This document shows positions 7,019 through 11,662 of a DNA stretch of 11,662 bases, in pieces. Under the pieces are notes generated by a model. That model was not told the origin of the DNA and made no database searches. It worked only from the letters and a program-made list of their open reading frames with translations. A program made the position numbers and the translations under genes. Source of the DNA: Bacteroidota bacterium (GTDB lineage Bacteria > Bacteroidota > Bacteroidia > Chitinophagales > UBA10324); the NCBI GenBank assembly GCA_003455275.1, contig DMRR01000101.1:503-12164 (forward strand). Direction: 5' to 3'. Position 1 is the stretch's first letter. The number at the start of each line of letters is the position of its first letter.

Positions 7019-9313
7019 CTACCAATTATATGAATACTGCAATGTAAAACCTCTTGGGGCATCAAATTTTCCGATACGGATTGCATAATTTGTATTCAAA
7101 AAATTATTAATCAGAATCGAAACTTTACCATAAGATTTTGACTGGAAGGAGAATCGAAAATCAAATACCCAATCTCCGTTAATATGGGTCTCACGATAAT
7201 TTTTTACTCCGGGAATAAAAATATTGAAATAGAAATCAATGTTATCCATGCGGCTGTAATACTTACCGCTGGTTCCGATTGAAAATTCCCTCCAAGAAAA
7301 ATCTGAATCAAATTTCAGAATATGTCGGTTGCGGTATCGAAGCAATCCTGAAATAAAAGCGCTGTCAGGTTTACCAAATCCTTTCGCAACATTGAGCATA
7401 AATTTTTTGGGATTGCGAAGAGAAGAATCTGCATTCAGATCAACAGGATAAGAATATGAATATCCTGCATCTGCATTCCATTTCACCGCGCCGGTATTTT
7501 TTTTCATGCCGATTTCCAATTCAGTTCCGGCAATGCGGGCTTCATTTACATTGAGCGATTTGAAACCCAGGCCAATCAATGGATCGGTTGGTTTTCCCCA
7601 CTGCCCGAATGTAAACTCAAGCATGTTGTGATAACCTTCCAGAAAAACTGCCCAATCAGTGTATCCGGAAAGTTTTTCGTTGCCGGCTTTTTTCCTTACA
7701 CCAATTTCGGCGCTCCATCCTTTTTCAGGCAGCAGGGTTGGATTTGGATAAATATGAATATCGCCAAGCGAATAATTTACAAATCGCTCAGCCGGACTTG
7801 GAAAACGAAAACCCTGTCCGTATGATGAACGAAAAAATATTTTTTTATCAGGAGAATAATTTATTCCGAAACGGCCAACCGGGCGTGAATTTTCTGTCAT
7901 GGTATCGAGCCTGAAGGTCTCATATCTGCCGCCTGCTTCCAACCGAATTTTTTTCCAGTTTTTTTCGAACTGAAAGAATGCAGCACCGAAATTGCCAATG
8001 TGTGTTCCCTGCAAACCATCATCATGGAAGAAAAAAATATTGCCGCTTAATCCACCGCTCACCATCCACGATGAAAAATCTTTTTGAATAAAATAATCGC
8101 CGCTGAAAAGGTGTGTGGTAGGCAGCCATATTTTACCGCTTATTTGGTTAGTATGATAATACTGAAGATGAACGCTATGTTTAATTCCACTCTTACTGAA
8201 ATAAGTTAAATAAGGAGCAACTGTCGTGAAGAATTCTTTCAAATCAATAAGGGTGGTTGTTCCATTCAGCGGATGATAAGCTCCCGATGAATCATTGGAC
8301 CAAAACATAAAAGTTGAAGTATGCTGTATTAACGCGGTTGCATTCACGCCAAAGGTCAGGTGATCATTTGGGCGGAAACGATATTTAAAATGTTCACGCG
8401 TGCGTCGCGCAAAATCGCCCTGCAACCAGCTTTGATAATACTGACCGTACGCATCAAAAACAAAATCACTTTTACCGATTTTTCTTTTGTGAACAAAGTA
8501 TGCACCGGTGGCGAACGGTGTCTTATCTCCACTTACGATTTTGAAAGATGGAATGCTGCCATCATATCTTGTTACATAACCACTACAATTTGTTTCTTCT
8601 TTTTTAGTTGGAAAAGCAGTATGAATACTTACTATTCCATTTAATGCAGATGACCCGTACTGAACAGATGATGCACCTTTCACTATCTCAATACGGTCAA
8701 TATTTTCAATTGGAATAAAATTCCATTTTATGTCATTGCGATCAGAGGTAAGGAGGGGAACATCATCTACAACTATCATAACCCTGCTTCCGGAACCATA
8801 TGCATATCCTGAACCGCCGCGAATGGCGGCCTGACCATCCACTACAATTATTCCGGAAACTTGATCAAGAGCCTGGGCTGCATCCTGAATATTTTTTTGT
8901 TGCAATTCTTTTTGAGGAATATTGCTCATGCTGACTATTTGTTCAGCCAGTGGCCGGCTGTAGCGATTTGCGCCTACCACCACTTCACTTAATGCCTGTT
9001 CATGCTGATGCAAGGAAATATTTATTGGATTCAATTGGCCGGTCACATGAATTGCGATTGAAGTATCGCCCCAACCGAGATAAGAAAATTTTATTTCATA
9101 ATCTCCGGCGGTAAGTGGTAGTTGAAAATTTCCATTCAGGTCTGTAAAGGTTCCAATATATTTTTCAGTTGAAACAGTTACGCCGGTAAGCGGCTCCATG
9201 CTTTTGGCATCGGTGACTTTTCCCTTCACATATATAATTTGAGATTGGGCAAGAGATAATTTCAGAATGCAAATAAGTGTAATAAGCAATAACCGAAACA
9301 GCGATTTTTTCAT
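7019..9313 (-). CDS. TonB-dependent outer-membrane receptor, paralogue of the 1119-3422 product
   Basis: A 764-residue receptor of the same architecture as the product of 1119-3422: a signal peptide (1 to about 22, MKKSLFRLLLITLICIL, cleavage near LAQ), a carboxypeptidase-D-like regulatory domain (about 28-103, VKGKVTDAKS and FTDLNGNFQL), a plug (about 108-230, AIRGGSGYAYGSGSR, VVDDVP, IEIVKGASSVQYGSSALNG) and a barrel ending in a C-terminal aromatic (YSYNW). Paralogy is visible over the whole length, for example YGQGFR[YF]PS, YPNP, GWSAE and GQWGKP[ST]DP with [IL]GFKS. Plug motifs are nearly the same, while N-terminal and loop segments differ, so the ligands may differ. No TonB box is certain and there is no SusD or siderophore-gene neighbour. 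It lies 83 bases downstream of the hydrolase gene on the same strand and ends 62 bases before rpsT. The ATG at 9313 directly starts the signal peptide. Confidence 0.93.
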   Translation of the reverse strand: MKKSLFRLLLITLICILKLSLAQSQIIYVKGKVTDAKSMEPLTGVTVSTEKYIGTFTDLNGNFQLPLTAGDYEIKFSYLGWGDTSIAIHVTGQLNPINISLHQHEQALSEVVVGANRYSRPLAEQIVSMSNIPQKELQQKNIQDAAQALDQVSGIIVVDGQAAIRGGSGYAYGSGSRVMIVVDDVPLLTSDRNDIKWNFIPIENIDRIEIVKGASSVQYGSSALNGIVSIHTAFPTKKEETNCSGYVTRYDGSIPSFKIVSGDKTPFATGAYFVHKRKIGKSDFVFDAYGQYYQSWLQGDFARRTREHFKYRFRPNDHLTFGVNATALIQHTSTFMFWSNDSSGAYHPLNGTTTLIDLKEFFTTVAPYLTYFSKSGIKHSVHLQYYHTNQISGKIWLPTTHLFSGDYFIQKDFSSWMVSGGLSGNIFFFHDDGLQGTHIGNFGAAFFQFEKNWKKIRLEAGGRYETFRLDTMTENSRPVGRFGINYSPDKKIFFRSSYGQGFRFPSPAERFVNYSLGDIHIYPNPTLLPEKGWSAEIGVRKKAGNEKLSGYTDWAVFLEGYHNMLEFTFGQWGKPTDPLIGLGFKSLNVNEARIAGTELEIGMKKNTGAVKWNADAGYSYSYPVDLNADSSLRNPKKFMLNVAKGFGKPDSAFISGLLRYRNRHILKFDSDFSWREFSIGTSGKYYSRMDNIDFYFNIFIPGVKNYRETHINGDWVFDFRFSFQSKSYGKVSILINNFLNTNYAIRIGKFDAPRGFTLQYSYNW

Positions 9314-9331
9314 TCAGAAAAATTACGGAGC

Positions 9332-9339
9332 GAAATATA
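9332..9339 (-). promoter_or_regulatory. Possible -7 element of the second receptor gene
   Basis: TATATTTC on the minus strand (9339-9332) differs from TAnnTTTG by one base and lies 18 bases before the start codon, the same placement as for rpsT. No TTTG is found at the expected -33 position; the palindrome at 9358-9369 occupies it. Confidence 0.4.
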
Positions 9340-9357
9340 ATTTTCGGTTTACAATGA

Positions 9358-9369
9358 GTTCTGCAGAAC
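9358..9369. promoter_or_regulatory. 12-base perfect palindrome upstream of the second receptor, possible operator
   Basis: GTTCTGCAGAAC is a perfect 12-base palindrome in the 83-base gap between the hydrolase and receptor genes. It begins 18 bases upstream of the putative -7 element, at the place of the -33 box. This fits a dimeric regulator site, but no regulator gene is nearby and the binding protein is unknown. Confidence 0.35.
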
Positions 9370-9396
9370 AAATTAACAAGGGAGCAGCTTGACAAT

Positions 9397-10047
9397 TCAA
9401 CTTTGCAAATACTCCAACAAAAATGGATTGCTTCTGCGTTCTCTTCCGATAGTTGTGGTGTTGCCGTGCCCCGGGAAAACTCTTACATCATCATCAAGAG
9501 TCATAAATTTTTGAACGATGCTTTGCATCAGGTCTTCGTAATTGCTGTTGGGAAAATCATAGCGGCCAATGCTTCCTTCGAATAGCACATCGCCGGCAAT
9601 TAATGTTTTGGTTTCATGATGGTAAAATGAAATTTCGCCCGGAGCATGGCCTGGAGTGAAAAAAATTTTTAATTCAGTTGTTCCGAATTTTATTACATCT
9701 GTTTCATCAATAAGTTTATCAGGCTCAGGAGAAGGTATCACCATGAATCCATAATTTTTTCCAATAGCTGGAGCGGCGTGCAAAATCACCAGGTCTTTTT
9801 CATGCATCATGAACGGAATGTTGTAAGTGCTTTTCACAAAGGCATTTCCAAGCATGTGATCAATGTGTGCGTGTGTGTTGAGTAGCAAAACCGGTTTTAG
9901 TTTTTGCGAATCAATAAAGCGGGTGAGTTCATTTCGTTCCGAATCATCAAAACATCCGGGGTCAATTATGACACACTCTTTTGTTTCATCATAAAGCAAA
10001 TAAGTATTTTCCTGAAATGGATTAAAGGTGAAAGAATGAATGTTCAT
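9397..10047 (-). CDS. MBL-fold metallo-hydrolase, glyoxalase II-like
   Basis: A 216-residue cytosolic hydrolase of the metallo-beta-lactamase superfamily, in the small glyoxalase-II-like (YcbL/GloC-type) group, which hydrolyses thioesters such as S-lactoylglutathione; the true substrate here is not established. All dinuclear metal ligands are visible: THAHIDH gives His59, His61, Asp63 and His64; TPGHAPG gives His134; AGDVLF gives Asp153; FPGHG gives His194. The N-terminus FNPFQENTYLL and the ending NTTTIGRERRSNPFL are typical of this subgroup, and the protein lacks the C-terminal substrate-binding domain of classical GloB (about 250 residues). There is no signal peptide. The start at 10047 gives the conserved N-terminus directly. 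It is divergent from the RND-type gene (72-base gap) and may be co-transcribed with the receptor gene behind it, since no terminator is seen between them. Confidence 0.92.
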   Translation of the reverse strand: MNIHSFTFNPFQENTYLLYDETKECVIIDPGCFDDSERNELTRFIDSQKLKPVLLLNTHAHIDHMLGNAFVKSTYNIPFMMHEKDLVILHAAPAIGKNYGFMVIPSPEPDKLIDETDVIKFGTTELKIFFTPGHAPGEISFYHHETKTLIAGDVLFEGSIGRYDFPNSNYEDLMQSIVQKFMTLDDDVRVFPGHGNTTTIGRERRSNPFLLEYLQS

Positions 10048-10089
10048 TGGCGCAAATGAAATTCAGTGCGTCGATAAATCAGAATTACA

Positions 10090-10101
10090 ATTGCAATGCA
10101 A
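10090..10101. other. Overlapping palindromes in the divergent intergenic region
   Basis: ATTGCAAT (10090-10097) is a perfect palindrome, and TTGCAATGCAA (10091-10101) is a 5+1+5 inverted repeat overlapping it. They lie between the divergent hydrolase and RND-type genes and could bind a shared regulator. Short AT-rich palindromes are common by chance. Confidence 0.25.
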
Positions 10102-10119
10102 CTGTATTTTCGCCCGCGC

Positions 10120-11662
10120 ATGTGGCACAATCTTGCTAAGTCAATTTTAAAATATCGATTATGGTTGTTGATTATCGTAGCGGCTGTAACGGGTTTCATG
10201 GGCTATAAAGCAAAAGACATTCAACTTACTTATTCCTTCGCAAAAGTTATCCCGGTTGATCATCCAAAATATATTGACTACATGCACTTCCAGGAAAAAT
10301 TTGGAGAGGATGGCAATGTGATGGTGCTTGGTGTGCTGCCCGGAAATCTTTTTGATTTTTATTTCTTCCAATCATGGTACCGGTTCACGGATAGCCTGAA
10401 AGCAATTGACGGAGTTGAAAATGTATTGAGTATTTGTAAAAGTTATATAGCAAGTAAAGACACATCAACAGGAAAACTATCTATCACCCCGGTATTTCCG
10501 AATGTTCCCAAGTCAAGCCATGAACTGGACAGTTTGAAAGAAATTTTTCTTTCTCTTCCTTTTTATGAAGGTAAAATTTATGAGCCGGAAACAGGCGCCA
10601 CTCTCGTGGCCGTGAGAATCAGTAAGGCGAAACTGGATAGTAAGGACCGGATAAAAGTTGTAAATGAAATCAAAAGACTAGGCAACAACTTCACACTGAA
10701 AACCGGAAAAGAAATTCACTACAGCGGGCTCCCGATGATCCGCACCGTGATGGCTACACAGGTAGCGGATGAATTAAATTTATTTCTTCTGCTGGCGGCA
10801 TTGATAACAGGATTGGTATTGCTGATTCTTCTTCGTTCATTGTATGCAGTTGTTTTTTCGTTGCTTGTAGTTGGAATCTCTGTAGTTTGGACGCTCGGCA
10901 CCATTGTTTTGTTGGGTTATAAAATCACTTTGCTTACCGGATTGATTCCTCCGCTGGTAGTGGTTATCGGAATCACCAATTGCGTTTACTTGTTAAACAA
11001 GTATCACATCGAATTCAGAAAGTCGGGCGATAAGTTGAAGGCACTCGAATTGGTAACAGAAAAAATCGGGCTCGCCACGCTCTTTACAAACCTGACTGCT
11101 GCTATTGGTTTCGGAGTTTTTTATTTTACCAGCAGCAGTGTTTTAAAAGAGTTCGGTCTTGTAGCCGGATTAAATATCTCTGGCATTTTCCTTATTTCAG
11201 TTGTAATTATTCCCTGTGTGTTTTCTTACCTCCCGGTTCCTAAAACTGCACAACTCAAATATCTGGAACACAAATTCCTTAACCGGATTCTCGATACCTT
11301 TAAATTTTGGGTCACCAATTACCGGAAACAGATTTATATCATCACTGCTCTTATAGTAGTAATATCAGCTATTGGAATGTCTCGGATCACCGCCACGGGT
11401 TTTATTGTGGATGACATTCCGCATAACGACAAGCTTTATACTGATTTAAAATTTTTTGAATCACATTTTAAAGGCGTGATGCCTTTCGACATTCTCATTG
11501 AGGGAAAAGAAAAAAATGCAATCAAGAAGTCGAACACGCTAAAAAAAATTGATCAGCTACAAGATACACTCGCAACTTATCCTGAATTTTCGAAACCACT
11601 TAGCATAGTTGAAGCGATAAAATTTATTAACCAGGCAAATGCCGGAGGAGATAAATCACAAT
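10120..11662 (+). CDS. RND/MMPL-family inner-membrane transporter, N-terminal 514 residues (3' end outside window)
   Basis: The frame is open from the ATG at 10120 to the right edge with no stop. It encodes the first half or more of an RND-superfamily exporter of the MMPL type (Bacteroidota members are roughly 800 residues), which would move lipids or other hydrophobic compounds across or out of the inner membrane. Visible order: TM1 (about 14-29), a first periplasmic domain (about 30-218, with the early segment SFAKVIPVDHPKY), a block of TM helices (about 219-240, 242-266, 270-292, 320-338, 346-372), the linker before TM7, TM7 (about 405-420), then the second periplasmic loop to the edge. 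TM4 contains GITNCVYLLNKY, with Asn287 where many RND exporters have an acidic proton-relay residue. An ATG 24 bases upstream in frame (10096) is possible, but MWHNLAKSILKYR is the typical family start. It is divergent from the hydrolase gene. The substrate is unknown. Confidence 0.88.
   Translation, partial: MWHNLAKSILKYRLWLLIIVAAVTGFMGYKAKDIQLTYSFAKVIPVDHPKYIDYMHFQEKFGEDGNVMVLGVLPGNLFDFYFFQSWYRFTDSLKAIDGVENVLSICKSYIASKDTSTGKLSITPVFPNVPKSSHELDSLKEIFLSLPFYEGKIYEPETGATLVAVRISKAKLDSKDRIKVVNEIKRLGNNFTLKTGKEIHYSGLPMIRTVMATQVADELNLFLLLAALITGLVLLILLRSLYAVVFSLLVVGISVVWTLGTIVLLGYKITLLTGLIPPLVVVIGITNCVYLLNKYHIEFRKSGDKLKALELVTEKIGLATLFTNLTAAIGFGVFYFTSSSVLKEFGLVAGLNISGIFLISVVIIPCVFSYLPVPKTAQLKYLEHKFLNRILDTFKFWVTNYRKQIYIITALIVVISAIGMSRITATGFIVDDIPHNDKLYTDLKFFESHFKGVMPFDILIEGKEKNAIKKSNTLKKIDQLQDTLATYPEFSKPLSIVEAIKFINQANAGGDKSQ

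Noticed and set aside
8360..8644. 94-residue plus-strand open frame inside the second receptor
   Set aside because: Antisense to a clear receptor gene; composition looks like a shadow frame.
10096..10119. Upstream in-frame ATG of the RND-type gene, adding 8 residues
   Set aside because: MWHNLAKSILKYR from 10120 looks like the usual family start. The longer form is not excluded.
1..11662. CRISPR arrays, insertion sequences, tRNA genes, defence genes
   Set aside because: No regularly spaced repeats, transposase motifs, tRNA-like folds or defence-type domains were seen on either strand.

Overview
The window reads as a chromosomal segment of a Bacteroidota bacterium, most likely from the Chitinophagales/Sphingobacteriia side. 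The clues are two TonB-dependent receptors with N-terminal carboxypeptidase-D-like regulatory domains, a secreted protein with a C-terminal type IX secretion (T9SS) sorting domain, an S20 protein of Bacteroidota type, starts without a Shine-Dalgarno sequence, and at least one good promoter of the TTTG / TAnnTTTG type used by the Bacteroidota primary sigma factor. The DNA is AT-rich and almost fully coding. No gene-free stretch exceeds 100 bases.

Layout. Positions 1-1046 (+) hold the C-terminal part of a polyphosphate kinase 1-like protein, cut by the left edge. Next on + come a TonB-dependent receptor (1119-3422), an exported M23 metallopeptidase with Ig-like C-terminal repeats (3482-5224), a Bcp-type peroxiredoxin 3 bases further on (5228-5674), and a T9SS cargo protein with a choice-of-anchor-V-like domain (5770-6615). 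A strong symmetrical terminator (6637-6678) closes this block and also serves the opposing strand. On - and read right to left are an MBL-fold hydrolase (10047-9397), a second TonB-dependent receptor paralogous to the first (9313-7019), and ribosomal protein S20 (6956-6702) with its own promoter. Divergent from the hydrolase is an RND/MMPL-type exporter (from 10120) that runs off the right edge.

How the genes relate. Most of the content concerns the envelope: two outer-membrane receptors, a periplasmic peptidoglycan peptidase, a surface or secreted T9SS cargo and an inner-membrane exporter. Peroxiredoxin, glyoxalase-II-like hydrolase and S20 are housekeeping. I see no defence system, mobile element, CRISPR array, tRNA or rRNA. 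The points most worth a second look are the divergence of the PPK1 active-site motif that supplies a metal-binding arginine in E. coli, the inverted pair of paralogous receptors, the absence of an acidic residue in TM4 of the RND protein, and a perfect palindrome at the expected -33 position of the second receptor gene. I did not find convincing evidence of an undescribed system.
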